From an uncultured Eubacteriales bacterium (GTDB taxonomy: Bacteria > Bacillota > Clostridia > Oscillospirales > Oscillospiraceae), in the NCBI GenBank assembly GCA_900545495.1, contig UQZJ01000017.1, forward strand, positions 1 through 45,971: DNA of 45,971 bases, written 5' to 3'. Shown here in pieces: positions 38,411 through 45,971 of the stretch. Under the pieces are notes generated by a model, which saw only the letters and a program-made list of their open reading frames with translations, searched no databases and was not told the origin of the DNA. The number at the start of each line of letters is the position of its first letter. The stretch's first letter is position 1. Both the position numbers and the translations under genes were made by a program.

Positions 38411-39922
38411 ATGAACAAAACTCCGACAACTCTTATCATTATGGACGGCTTCGGCCTTGCTCCGGCGGCGGATGACAACGCCGTTACGCTGGCGAAAACG
38501 CCGGTGCTGGACGGGCTGTTCCGTGACTATGCCCACACCACCCTGTCCGCCAGCGGACTGGACGTGGGTCTGCCCGCCGGGCAGATGGGCAACAGCGAGG
38601 TAGGTCACACCAACATCGGCGGCGGCCGCGTGGTGTTTCAGGATCTGCCCCGTATCAGCCGCGCCATCGAGGACGGCAGCTTCTTCCGGAACGAAGCCTA
38701 CAACAAGGCCATGGACGACTGTCTGAAAAACGGCGCCAGCCTCCACCTGTACGGCCTGCTGTCCGACGGCGGCGTACACTCCCACATCGACCACCTGTAC
38801 GCGCTGCTGCAGATGGCAAAGGACAAGGGGCTGCACCGCGTGTATATCCACTGCTTCCTGGACGGGCGGGACGTGTCCCCCACCAGCGGCAAGGGCTTTG
38901 TGCAGGCGCTGGCCGACAAGTGCGCCGCGCTGGGCGTGGGCAAGATCGCCACGGTCATGGGCCGCTACTACGCCATGGATCGCGACAAACGCTGGGAGCG
39001 GGTACAGATGGCCTACGACGCCATGGTGTATGGCGAGGGCAACCACAACGCCGACCCCGTGGACGCCGTGGCACAGAGCTACGCCAACAATGTCACCGAC
39101 GAGTTCATGGAGCCGGTGGTCTGCGACAGCGACGGCACCATCAGCGACAACGACAGTGTGATCTTCTTCAACTACCGCCCCGACCGGGCCCGCGAGATCA
39201 CCCGCGCCATCGTCGACCCCGACTTTGACGGGTTCCAGCGGGAGTTCTTCCCCACCACCTATGTGTGCAACACGGAGTACGACGCCTCCATGCCCAACGT
39301 GCTGGTAGCGTGGCCCCGCATCGCCGTAAAGAACGGACTGGGCGAGTACCTCAGCAGCATGGGCATGACCCAGCTGCGCATCGCGGAGACGGAGAAGTAC
39401 GCCCATGTGACGTTCTTCTTCAACGGCGGCGTGGAGACGCAGTACCCCGGCGAGGACCGGGTGCTGGTTCCCTCCCCCAAGGTGGCGACCTACGATCTTC
39501 AGCCGGAGATGAGCGCCGTGGAGGTGTGCGACAAGTGCGTGGAGCGCATCGAGTCCGGCGCCTACGATGTGATCATTCTGAACTTTGCCAACTGCGACAT
39601 GGTGGGTCACACCGGCGTGCTGGAGGCCGCCATCAAGGCGGTGGAGACGGTGGACACCTGCGTGGGCCGCGTGGTGGAGGCCACCCTGAAGATGGGCGGC
39701 ATCGCCATGGTCACTGCCGACCACGGCAACGCCGAGGACATGAAGCAGCCCGACGGCAGCCCCATGACCGCCCACACCACCAACCTCGTACCCTTCATCC
39801 TCTGCGGCGCCGGCACCGAGCTGCGTCCGGGCCGTCTGGCGGACATCGCCCCCACCATTCTGGATGTGATGGGCCTTGCCTGCCCGGAGGAGATGGACGG
39901 CAAGACACTGATCGTCAAATAA
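38411..39922 (+). CDS. gpmI: 2,3-bisphosphoglycerate-independent phosphoglycerate mutase
   Basis: A 503-residue iPGM that moves the phosphate of 3-phosphoglycerate to position 2 using manganese. The phosphoserine is S62 in QMGNSEVGHTNIGGG, and the first metal residues lie in IIMDGFGLA. The alkaline-phosphatase-fold site TADHGNAEDM is near the C-terminus. AGGAGG is 7 bases upstream. The gene lies 18 bases after tpiA. Confidence 0.97.
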   Translation: MNKTPTTLIIMDGFGLAPAADDNAVTLAKTPVLDGLFRDYAHTTLSASGLDVGLPAGQMGNSEVGHTNIGGGRVVFQDLPRISRAIEDGSFFRNEAYNKAMDDCLKNGASLHLYGLLSDGGVHSHIDHLYALLQMAKDKGLHRVYIHCFLDGRDVSPTSGKGFVQALADKCAALGVGKIATVMGRYYAMDRDKRWERVQMAYDAMVYGEGNHNADPVDAVAQSYANNVTDEFMEPVVCDSDGTISDNDSVIFFNYRPDRAREITRAIVDPDFDGFQREFFPTTYVCNTEYDASMPNVLVAWPRIAVKNGLGEYLSSMGMTQLRIAETEKYAHVTFFFNGGVETQYPGEDRVLVPSPKVATYDLQPEMSAVEVCDKCVERIESGAYDVIILNFANCDMVGHTGVLEAAIKAVETVDTCVGRVVEATLKMGGIAMVTADHGNAEDMKQPDGSPMTAHTTNLVPFILCGAGTELRPGRLADIAPTILDVMGLACPEEMDGKTLIVK

Positions 39923-39948
39923 GGCAGCGTTCGCTTTGTATGAACAGC

Positions 39949-39975
39949 AGACCCCGAAGCGGCGCTTCGGGGTCT
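39949..39975 (+). terminator. Hairpin between gpmI and gpsA
   Basis: A perfect 12-bp stem (AGACCCCGAAGC and complement, loop GGC) has no T tract, so it probably does not stop transcription efficiently. It may stabilise the upstream mRNA or partly reduce gpsA transcription. Confidence 0.5.
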
Positions 39976-39995
39976 CGTTATAAGGAGATATACCC

Positions 39996-40961
39996 ATGAA
40001 TATCACAGTTATCGGCTGCGGGCGGTGGGGTTCCCTCATCACATGGTACCTCGACCACATCGGCCACCGCGTCACCCTGTACGGCCGCAGCACCTCCCCC
40101 AAGATGCAGGCGTTTCTCGCCACCCGGCAGAACGATCTGCTGACGCTGCCGGAGTCCGTGGCGCTGTCCACCGACCTTGCCGCCGCGCTGGACGGTGCGG
40201 AGACGGTCATCATCTCCATCGGCTCCCAGAATCTGCGGAGCCTGCTGGGTCAGCCGGAGCTGCAAGCCCTGCGGGAGCGCACGGTGGTTCTGTGCATGAA
40301 GGGTCTGGAGATGGGTACCGGCGCACGGCTCAGCCAGATCGCGTCCGTGTGCCTGCATCCGTCCAATGCCGTGGCGGTCTGGCTGGGGCCGGGCCATGTG
40401 CAGGAGTTCTATCGCGGCATCCCCAACTGTATGGTCATCGACAGCGAGAACGACGCTGTCAAGCGCCGTCTGGTGCAGTCCTTCTCCAGCGACCTCATCC
40501 GCTTCTACTACGGCGGCGACATGATCGGCAACGAGGTGGGCGCCGCCGCCAAAAACGTGGTGGGCATCGCCGCCGGTTTTCTGGACGGCTTCGAGATGGG
40601 CAGTCTCAAGGGCGCCCTCATGAGCCGCGGCACCCGGGAGGTAGCCCGGCTCATCAAGGCCATGGGCGGCAGTGAGCTGTCGGCCTACGGGCTGTGCCAT
40701 CTGGGCGACTACGAGGCCACAGTGTTCTCCCCGTACAGCCACAACCGACAGTTCGGCGAGGCCTTCGTCCGGGGGCAGGACTACCACCAGCTGGCGGAGG
40801 GCTACTACACCGTCAAGGCGCTGATGCTGCTGGGGAAGAAGTACGGCGTGGAGCTGCCCATCTGCAAGGCCGTCCACGACATCCTCTACGAGCACGCCGT
40901 CCCCAAGGACGTGCTGGCCGGTCTGCTGCGCCGGGGTCTGACGGAGGAGTTCTACGACTGA
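39996..40961 (+). CDS. gpsA: Glycerol-3-phosphate dehydrogenase [NAD(P)+]
   Basis: A 321-residue GpsA that reduces dihydroxyacetone phosphate to sn-glycerol 3-phosphate, the head group for phospholipids. The nucleotide motif is GCGRWGS (7-13), a variant of the usual GAGSWGT. The catalytic lysine region NEVGAAAKNVVGIAAG is intact, as is SHNRQFGEAFVRG for the substrate phosphate. AAGGAGATATACCC precedes the start. It draws on the tpiA product and feeds the plsX-type acylation route. A terminator follows. Confidence 0.95.
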   Translation: MNITVIGCGRWGSLITWYLDHIGHRVTLYGRSTSPKMQAFLATRQNDLLTLPESVALSTDLAAALDGAETVIISIGSQNLRSLLGQPELQALRERTVVLCMKGLEMGTGARLSQIASVCLHPSNAVAVWLGPGHVQEFYRGIPNCMVIDSENDAVKRRLVQSFSSDLIRFYYGGDMIGNEVGAAAKNVVGIAAGFLDGFEMGSLKGALMSRGTREVARLIKAMGGSELSAYGLCHLGDYEATVFSPYSHNRQFGEAFVRGQDYHQLAEGYYTVKALMLLGKKYGVELPICKAVHDILYEHAVPKDVLAGLLRRGLTEEFYD

Positions 40962-40976
40962 GGTACAAAACCAAAT

Positions 40977-41027
40977 GAATAAAAAAGTCTCTGTCTGGTC
41001 ACAATGCAGGCAGAGACTTTTTTATTC
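40977..41027 (+). terminator. Terminator of gpsA
   Basis: A long stem (GAATAAAAAAGTCTCTG and complement, then CTG/CAG) ends in a T7 run. Confidence 0.9.
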
Positions 41028-41084
41028 CGGCGGGCCGCGGGCCGGAAACCGCGGCGGTGGGTGTATCCCACCTGAAAGGCGCGT

Positions 41085-41768
41085 ATGAGCAGACTCGACA
41101 AATCAAAGATCCGTGCCATGTTCGGCGGCAAGGGCTTCTACATAGCCCTTGCGGTGTGCCTGCTGGCTGCCGGCACCATCGGCTATATCACCCTATTCTC
41201 CTCCGCCTCCCCCGTCAGGGAGCCCGACCCCGTCATCGAGATCAAGCCCGCCCCCGTGACGCCTGTCCCCGTCCCGCCCACCAAGCCGGTGATCCAGCCG
41301 GAGCCGGTGGAGGTGCCGGTGCAGGAGCCGGTGGTCATCGAGGAGCCGGTGGAGCTGCTGCCGGAGGTGGTCTCCCCGCTGGACGGCACCACCGTCACGG
41401 TGTTCAGCATGACGGAGCTGCTGTATGACCAGACCATGGCGGACTGGCGCACCCACAACGGCATCGACGTACAGGCCGAGGAGGGCGCGGCGGTCAAGAC
41501 GGCGGCGGACGGCACCGTGGTCTCCGTCACCGACGACGAGCTGATGGGGACCACCGTGGTCATTGAGCACAGCGGCGGCTACACCACCCATTACAGCAGC
41601 CTGCAAGCCGACGTGCCGGTGGCGGAGGGACAGGCCGTTCACGCCGGGGACGTCATCGGCTGTGTCGGCTCCACCAGCGCAGCGGAGAGCGAGATGGGCC
41701 CCCACCTCCACTTCTCCGTCAGTCAGAACGGCAGCGCCATCGACCCCCACGCCTATATCGACGAGTGA
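41085..41768 (+). CDS. M23/LytM-domain protein, SpoIIQ-like
   Basis: A 227-residue protein with one N-terminal membrane segment (17-38) and an extracytoplasmic LytM domain. The linker (46-95) is a Pro/Val/Glu-rich PEV-type stretch (PVPVPPTKPV, EPVEVPVQEPV). The zinc site looks complete: H124 and D128 (THNGIDVQ), H169, and H207/H209 in GPHLHFSV. SpoIIQ in Bacillus lacks some of these; clostridial SpoIIQ keeps them. That and the presence of a spore gene make a SpoIIQ role in the forespore-mother-cell channel likely. A cell-wall endopeptidase is the alternative. AAAGG is 5 bases before ATG. Confidence 0.75.
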   Translation: MSRLDKSKIRAMFGGKGFYIALAVCLLAAGTIGYITLFSSASPVREPDPVIEIKPAPVTPVPVPPTKPVIQPEPVEVPVQEPVVIEEPVELLPEVVSPLDGTTVTVFSMTELLYDQTMADWRTHNGIDVQAEEGAAVKTAADGTVVSVTDDELMGTTVVIEHSGGYTTHYSSLQADVPVAEGQAVHAGDVIGCVGSTSAAESEMGPHLHFSVSQNGSAIDPHAYIDE

Positions 41769-41807
41769 AAAAAGAAAGAGGTCTGCGGTGCAGACCTCTT
41801 TCTTTTT
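41769..41807. terminator. Bidirectional terminator
   Basis: An 18-bp perfect stem (AAAAAGAAAGAGGTCTGC and complement, loop GGT) with A and T ends between the SpoIIQ-like and exporter genes. Confidence 0.93.
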
Positions 41808-41813
41808 CACGTT

Positions 41814-43049
41814 TCAGGATTCCAGCGTCCGCGCGCCGTGGATGCGGCGGTTGAGGATACGGAACACGGAGGATACCAGCAGAATACCCACCGCCAGCGC
41901 CCCGGCCACGCCGATGGTCTCCAGTCCTTTGGCAACGGCGTCCATCATGTTGCCCTCCAGCCCCAGACTCATGGTGTAGTACACACCGGCGCCGGGCAGC
42001 AGCGGCAGGATGGTGATGACCAGATAGGGCATAGAGGGACACTTGCGGACCCGCGCCATCACCTCGGCATACAGCGCCGCAAACAGGGCGGCGAACAGGT
42101 TGGCGGCGTATATGTCGCAGCCCAGCGCGCCCCACAGCAGGTAGAGCATCCATGTGGCCACGCCGCCGATGATGCACAGCACGCAGCCCCGTCCGTGGAC
42201 GTTGAACAGGATGCAGAAGCCGCAGCAGCCCACGAACACCGCGATGGCCTGTGCCAGCGGGTGCCAGCTCACCGTGGCGGAGCCGGTCAGACCGTAGACG
42301 CCGGTGGTCAGATGCCACGCGGCGGCGGTACCCAGCGCGATGGCCAGCGCGGTGAGGATCACCTGCACCACCCGGATGATGCCGGAGTTGGTGTCGCCGT
42401 AGATGATGTCCCGCATGGAGTTGGTGATGGGCAGGCCGGGGACAAGGATCATCAGCGCGCCGATGATGGCGGCATCGGGGCTGTTCATCAGTCCCAGACC
42501 CGCCGCGATATAGGCCGGCAGCGCCATACAGCAGGCCGCCAGCAGGGTGCTGAAGAAGGGGTTGGCCTCCTGCTTGTCCATAAAGCGGGTGATGAGGCCG
42601 ATGATCAGGCCCATCGCCCCCGCCCACAGGCAGTCCAGCAGCGTGCCGCCGAACACCAGACAGAAGCCCAGACCCACCAGCACGCTGCCCAGATAGAACA
42701 CGCCGGTGCTGTAAGAGCGGCACGCCTTCATGGTCTCCTCCAGCCACGCCATAGCCTCGTCCACGTCGGGACGCTCCGCGCAGATGCGGCGGCTCAGGGC
42801 GTTGAGCTTTTCCAGCGCCTCCAGATCGTTGCCGTGGAAGCCGATACGCTTCATGATCATCAGCGGCTTGCCGTTGGCGGCCTCCAGGCTGACGGACACG
42901 CAGTTGGGGATAGCGAACGCCTCGCACTCCACGCCGTAGGCCCGCAGGATGCGGTGGATGGTGTCCTCTACCCGGAAGGTCTCCGCGCCGGACATGGCCA
43001 GATGGTACCCCATGGTAGCCGCCAGATCGGTCAGCAGATAATAGTCCAT
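41814..43049 (-). CDS. Threonine/serine exporter (ThrE) family protein
   Basis: A 411-residue fused ThrE-type exporter. The N-terminal domain (LAATMGYHLAMSGAETFRVEDTIHRIL) is the soluble DUF1212/PF06738 part; about ten membrane segments follow, the second half being the PF12821 domain. Family members export threonine and serine, or feed dipeptides outward. ATG 43049 has AGGAG upstream. A textbook promoter (43111-43139) overlaps the end of the serpin gene. A long palindrome (43068-43109) lies at its transcription start. The terminator at 41769-41807 ends it. Confidence 0.9.
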   Translation of the reverse strand: MDYYLLTDLAATMGYHLAMSGAETFRVEDTIHRILRAYGVECEAFAIPNCVSVSLEAANGKPLMIMKRIGFHGNDLEALEKLNALSRRICAERPDVDEAMAWLEETMKACRSYSTGVFYLGSVLVGLGFCLVFGGTLLDCLWAGAMGLIIGLITRFMDKQEANPFFSTLLAACCMALPAYIAAGLGLMNSPDAAIIGALMILVPGLPITNSMRDIIYGDTNSGIIRVVQVILTALAIALGTAAAWHLTTGVYGLTGSATVSWHPLAQAIAVFVGCCGFCILFNVHGRGCVLCIIGGVATWMLYLLWGALGCDIYAANLFAALFAALYAEVMARVRKCPSMPYLVITILPLLPGAGVYYTMSLGLEGNMMDAVAKGLETIGVAGALAVGILLVSSVFRILNRRIHGARTLES

Positions 43050-43067
43050 ACAAACAGATCTCCTGTA

Positions 43068-43109
43068 TCAGTTTGCCGGATGCTGCGAAGGCCGCATCCG
43101 GCAAACTGA
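43068..43109 (-). promoter_or_regulatory. 16-bp dyad at the ThrE transcript start
   Basis: TCAGTTTGCCGGATGC (43068-43083) and its exact complement (43094-43109) flank a 10-base centre. The expected transcription start (about 43104) lies in the second arm. No T tract follows, so it is not a terminator. It may be an operator or a stabilising 5' hairpin. Confidence 0.5.
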
Positions 43110-43110
43110 C

Positions 43111-43139
43111 AGTATAGGCGCTTCGCAGGCAAATGTCAA
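43111..43139 (-). promoter_or_regulatory. Promoter of the ThrE-like gene
   Basis: Minus strand TTGACA (43134-43139), 17 bases, TATACT (43111-43116). Its -35 overlaps the serpin stop codon. Confidence 0.88.
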
Positions 43140-44377
43140 CCGTCCATTTGGGTCACAGTTCCCAAGAACAGCGGCAGGTTGGCATGGGTGTCCACGATCA
43201 TGTACACGAAGGGGCGATCCAGCACCACGCGATGCACCTCCGGCGGCTCAGCGGAGGCGGCTTCATTCGCCACCGCCGTGACGGCGGCGGCCTTGGTGCC
43301 GTTCTCGTCCAGCTCCAGATAGGTCTTGTGCAGCACGGCGCTGACATACAGCTGGTCGTTAGGCGCGCCGCCCATGGCCCGCAGATCCGCCGCCGTGCTG
43401 TCAAAGGCGTCGGTGACGCCCATGGCCTTCAGCGCGTCGCTCAGCTCCAGCGAGGAGGACGCCTTGAACCGGGGGATGGCGGCCTCCACCGTGCCGTGCT
43501 GGGGGTCATTCAGCAGGGCGTGGAGCTTGCCGCCGGTGAGTCCGGCCACATAGTCCGCTATGGAGACGCCCTCGTTGGGCAGCAGTCCCACAAAGGCGTA
43601 GCGGCCGCCGTCGTAGTACTTCATAAAGCCGGTGGTGTTGTCGTCGGACAGATAGAGGCTCTCCTGCGACCACAGCAGATCCGCCGTCTGGCGGGTGCCG
43701 TCGGCGGCGGTGAACACCGCGCCCTTCTGGATGTTCTCCTTCTCGTAGGGCTTCTCCCACTTGGCGTCAAAGCACACGGCGTTCACCAGATAGAGCATGG
43801 TGCGCTCGCCGGGCGCTTGCTCCAGCAGCTTGTCGATCATGCCGTCGGTCTGGTTGCTGACCCAGTGGTTCAGGTCGTTTTTCATGGCCTCGTCAAAGGC
43901 GGAGCGGTACACCTCCGCGTCATAGTAGCTGACGCAGTTGTCCAGAAAACTGTCCTCCAACCGGAAGATGTCCCGCACCCACAGGGAGTTGGCCAGTGAC
44001 AGCTTGCACTTCTTGGTGTTCTCCGGCAGGCTCATGCGGTAGGTATAGAGGTAGTCGTTGAGGGTATCCCGATCCATGCCCATGGCCTTCTCCAGTTGGG
44101 ACAGCGTGGTGCCGGCAGCGCCGTTGGCGGTCATGCCCAGCGCGTACAGCAGGGATACCGGGGAGAGCAGCACGCCCTCCTCCTGCGTTGTCTGCCGCAG
44201 CAGGGCGGCGGCAAAGTCCATGACAGCCGTGCTGTCGTCGGTCAGGTCGATGTGCGTATCGATGGTGCGGGCGGTCACGCCCTCCGTCAGGCTCTGTGCC
44301 GTCAGCTTACTGCCGCAGCCGAACAGCGGCAGCGCCATGCACGCAGCCAGCACCAGCGCCGCGATGCGTTTTTCCAT
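43136..44377 (-). CDS. Serpin-family lipoprotein (serine protease inhibitor)
   Basis: A 413-residue serpin with a lipoprotein signal (LFGC, C21). The serpin body is recognised by FAAALLRQ, LLSPVSLLYALGMTANGAAG, LANSLWVRD, and RPFVYMIVD near the end. The hinge is GTKAAAVTAVANEAAS (360-375). If G360 is P15, the predicted P1-P1' bond is A374-S375, a small residue typical of elastase-like targets. It should sit on the outer side of the membrane and trap host or rival serine proteases. Similar bacterial inhibitors (siropins) of gut Clostridia inhibit elastases. AAGGAG precedes ATG 44377. The rnc terminator lies upstream. Confidence 0.92.
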   Translation of the reverse strand: MEKRIAALVLAACMALPLFGCGSKLTAQSLTEGVTARTIDTHIDLTDDSTAVMDFAAALLRQTTQEEGVLLSPVSLLYALGMTANGAAGTTLSQLEKAMGMDRDTLNDYLYTYRMSLPENTKKCKLSLANSLWVRDIFRLEDSFLDNCVSYYDAEVYRSAFDEAMKNDLNHWVSNQTDGMIDKLLEQAPGERTMLYLVNAVCFDAKWEKPYEKENIQKGAVFTAADGTRQTADLLWSQESLYLSDDNTTGFMKYYDGGRYAFVGLLPNEGVSIADYVAGLTGGKLHALLNDPQHGTVEAAIPRFKASSSLELSDALKAMGVTDAFDSTAADLRAMGGAPNDQLYVSAVLHKTYLELDENGTKAAAVTAVANEAASAEPPEVHRVVLDRPFVYMIVDTHANLPLFLGTVTQMDG

Positions 44378-44447
44378 GGGATCAGCTCCTTTCTGCTTGT
44401 TCTACTCCTTAGACGCAGGCGAGGGGCAAAAGGTTTCCCTCTCTGCG

Positions 44448-44498
44448 AAAAAAAGCGGGTACACGCGGGCGGAAGCCCCTCCGTCCGTATGTACCCGC
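44448..44498 (-). terminator. Terminator of rnc
   Basis: A two-part stem, GCGGGTACA and complement plus CGGGCGGA and near-complement (loop AGCCCC), ends on the minus strand in seven U residues. Confidence 0.88.
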
Positions 44499-44504
44499 CT
44501 CGTC

Positions 44505-45185
44505 TTACTGCGTCAGACGCTCCAGCGCGCAGTGGGCGGCGGCCTGCTCGGCCTCCTTTTTGCTGCGCCCCTCGCCGGTGCCGGCCACCTGTCCGTTGAG
44601 CAGGACGCGGAAGGCGAACACTCGCGCATGGTCCGGGCCGGAGGCCCCCACCATCTCGTAGCGCAGGGTCTGATCCGGCTTGCGCTGCACCAGCTCCTGC
44701 AGCTCCGTCTTATAGTCCCGGCGGCGCTCCTCCACCTGCTCCTCCTGCTCCTTGTCCAGCAGCACGCGGTGGATCAGGTCGCGGGCGGCGTCCATGCCGC
44801 CATCCAGATAGACGGCGGCAAACACCGACTCCGTGGCGTCCGCCAGAATGGACGGACGGCGGCGGCCGCCGCCCAGCTCCTCGCCCCGGCCCAGCCGCAG
44901 GTACTCGCCAAGACCCAGATACTGGGCCACCTCATGCAGGCTCTCCTCGCACACCAGCGCGGCGCGGATACGGGTCAGGTCGCCCTCCGGCATATCGGGA
45001 TGCTTGGTGTACAGGTACTCCGCCGTCACGAAGCCCAGCACCGCGTCGCCCAGGAACTCCAGGCGCTCGTTGCTGCTGATGCCCGCACCCCGATGCTCGT
45101 TGGCGTAGGAGCTGTGGTACAGCGCGTTTTCCAGCAGCTCCGGGCGGTGAAAGACGTAGCCCAGCTTCGTCTCCAAGGTATGCAT
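44505..45185 (-). CDS. rnc: Ribonuclease III
   Basis: A 226-residue RNase III that cuts double-stranded RNA in rRNA processing. The signature NERLEFLGDAVL is at about 39-50, with the other metal residues in LADATESVFAAVYLDGG. The C-terminal dsRNA-binding domain covers about 150-225 (YKTELQELVQ ... GRSKKEAEQAAAHCALERL). ATG 45185 has GGGGGAG 5 bases upstream. The order plsX, acpP, rnc is typical for Firmicutes. A terminator lies between acpP and rnc, and another follows rnc. Confidence 0.97.
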   Translation of the reverse strand: MHTLETKLGYVFHRPELLENALYHSSYANEHRGAGISSNERLEFLGDAVLGFVTAEYLYTKHPDMPEGDLTRIRAALVCEESLHEVAQYLGLGEYLRLGRGEELGGGRRRPSILADATESVFAAVYLDGGMDAARDLIHRVLLDKEQEEQVEERRRDYKTELQELVQRKPDQTLRYEMVGASGPDHARVFAFRVLLNGQVAGTGEGRSKKEAEQAAAHCALERLTQ

Positions 45186-45202
45186 ATATGCTCCCCCTTC
45201 CT

Positions 45203-45232
45203 AAAAAGACGACCCCGCGCAGGCGGGGCCGT
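45203..45232 (-). terminator. Terminator of acpP
   Basis: CCCCGC (45213-45218) pairs with GCGGGG (45223-45228), extended by ACG/CGT, and is followed on the minus strand by TTTTT. It would reduce readthrough into rnc. Confidence 0.8.
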
Positions 45233-45254
45233 GTCTCGTTTCCTCTATGTCAGA

Positions 45255-45500
45255 TCAACCGAGCTTGCCGTTGAGGTAGCGGACGCAGTCGCCAACGGTC
45301 TTCAGCGCCGTCAGATCCTCCTCATCGATCTCGCCGATGTCGAACTCCTCCTCCATGGCCATGACCAATTCGACCAGATCCACGGAATCGGCACCCAGAT
45401 CGTCCACGAAAGAACTCTCCATGCTGATCTCATCGGTGTCGATGGCAAACTGCTCGGCGATGAGGTCCTGCATCGTCTTGAAGATCTCCTCCATTGTCAC
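45255..45500 (-). CDS. acpP: Acyl carrier protein
   Basis: An ACP of about 80 residues that carries fatty-acyl chains on phosphopantetheine. The attachment serine is in DDLGADSVDLVELVMAMEEEF, here DSVDLVEL instead of the common DSLDTVEL. The GTG at 45500 is preferred because AGGAGG (45509-45514) is 8 bases away; the ATG at 45494 would be 14 bases from it. A promoter (45532-45560) precedes it, so it is transcribed separately from plsX as well. Confidence 0.94.
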   Translation of the reverse strand: MTMEEIFKTMQDLIAEQFAIDTDEISMESSFVDDLGADSVDLVELVMAMEEEFDIGEIDEEDLTALKTVGDCVRYLNGKLG

Positions 45501-45531
45501 AGGGTATTCCTCCTTCTTTTTTTCTTCGAAT

Positions 45532-45560
45532 AGAATACGGCAATCCCACCGTAGTGTCAA
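45532..45560 (-). promoter_or_regulatory. Promoter of acpP
   Basis: Minus strand TTGACA (45555-45560), 17 bases, TATTCT (45532-45537). Confidence 0.75.
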
Positions 45561-45576
45561 TACCTTTTTGTCTTTT

Positions 45577-45971
45577 TTATTCGGTCACCATCTGCATCTT
45601 GCCTATGTTGGCGGTGATGGCCTCCACAATGCCGCTGTCCGCCACCTGCATGGCCTGCCCGACGGCGTTCTCGATGGCCTCGGCGTTGGAGGCGCCGTGG
45701 GCCTTGATGACCGGCTTGGAGATACCGATAAAGGCGGTACCGCCCACCTTGTTGGGGTCCAGCCGCGCCTTGAAGTCGTTGAGGCCGGGCATCACCAGCA
45801 GTGCCGCCAGCTTCGTCAGCAGGTTCTTTTTGAACATCCCCTTCAGCGCGGAGCCGGCAAAGGAGCCCACACCCTCGATGCTCTTGAGCATGATGTTGCC
45901 GGAGAAGCCGTCGGCCACGATGACGTCGCAGCCGCCCTTGATGGCCTCCTTGGCCTCGATGTTGCCGATGA
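45577..45971 (-). CDS. plsX: Phosphate acyltransferase PlsX, C-terminal part (partial)
   Basis: About 130 C-terminal residues are present; the gene continues past the window edge. They include IGNIEAKEAIKGG, VADGFSGNIMLKSIEGV, GGTAFIGISKPVIKAHGASNAEAIENAV and the end GIVEAITANI. PlsX turns acyl-ACP into acyl-phosphate, which starts glycerol 3-phosphate acylation with PlsY. Its neighbour acpP supplies the acyl carrier, and gpsA supplies the glycerol phosphate. Confidence 0.95.
   Translation of the reverse strand, partial: IGNIEAKEAIKGGCDVIVADGFSGNIMLKSIEGVGSFAGSALKGMFKKNLLTKLAALLVMPGLNDFKARLDPNKVGGTAFIGISKPVIKAHGASNAEAIENAVGQAMQVADSGIVEAITANIGKMQMVTE

Noticed and set aside
39981..39998. AAGGAGATATACCC before gpsA resembles a well-known expression-vector ribosome site
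   Set aside because: One short match is easily chance, and the surrounding genome context is native with correct neighbours.
37547..40219. A very long minus-strand open frame opposite tpiA and gpmI
   Set aside because: It is a GC-bias shadow of two well-supported glycolytic genes with no ribosome site and low-complexity His/Val/Gly content.
43068..43109. The dyad as a REP/BIME-like repeat
   Set aside because: Only one copy is seen in the window and its sequence is not that of known REP families; a regulatory reading is kept instead.

Overview
The window looks like a chromosomal segment from a spore-forming, GC-rich Clostridia, most likely a gut Oscillospiraceae relative. That placement is inferred from a small acid-soluble spore protein, a SpoIIQ-like LytM protein, a T-box leader, DUF4358/DHHW proteins, the eukaryote/archaea-type ProS and Firmicutes-style promoters and terminators. 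I see no phage, IS element, CRISPR array, rRNA or tRNA. The text is dense core genome with short intergenic gaps and many visible TTGACA/TATAAT promoters and intrinsic terminators.

Layout. 1-5000: the 3' end of clpC, then a methionine gamma-lyase gene divergent from ridA, a LysR regulator, a lipoprotein and a zinc-ribbon protein. 5000-8850: glycerol kinase divergent from a monoacylglycerol-lipase-like hydrolase, a CmpB-like membrane protein and a family 4 uracil-DNA glycosylase. 8850-13310: proS, then a Trp-specific T-box leader driving trpS and a TrpB2-type gene. 13310-16560: a radical SAM protein with unusual cysteine spacing, a tandem OB-fold SSB-like protein, a MATE transporter and a 56-residue four-cysteine protein. 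16600-21700: a clostripain-like lipoprotein, a spore protein, small hypotheticals, a DUF5662 protein and a second radical SAM protein.

21700-26000 is an exported O-acylation operon: DUF4358 lipoprotein, DHHW protein, MBOAT acyltransferase, second DHHW protein. 26000-35600 holds prfB without the usual frameshift, a thiolase with an insertion, a foldase-like protein, mfd, pth and prs. The prs gene has a long structured leader. 35700-41030 holds trmL and the cluster pgk-tpiA-gpmI-gpsA. 41080-45971 holds the SpoIIQ-like protein, a ThrE-like exporter, a secreted serpin lipoprotein, rnc, acpP and the 3' end of plsX.

Functional themes. Methionine gamma-lyase releases an enamine that RidA hydrolyses, and the flanking LysR regulator has a matching ATC-N9-GAT box between them. 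Tryptophan limitation would raise TrpS and the TrpB2 enzyme together. Triose-phosphate metabolism (tpiA, gpsA, and glpK elsewhere in the window) links glycolysis to glycerol 3-phosphate, which PlsX and ACP products acylate. The most unusual material is regulatory or exported: the prs leader, the serpin, the DHHW/MBOAT operon, a possible ribosome-site-masking hairpin before the CmpB-like gene, and the CX4CX2C radical SAM protein.
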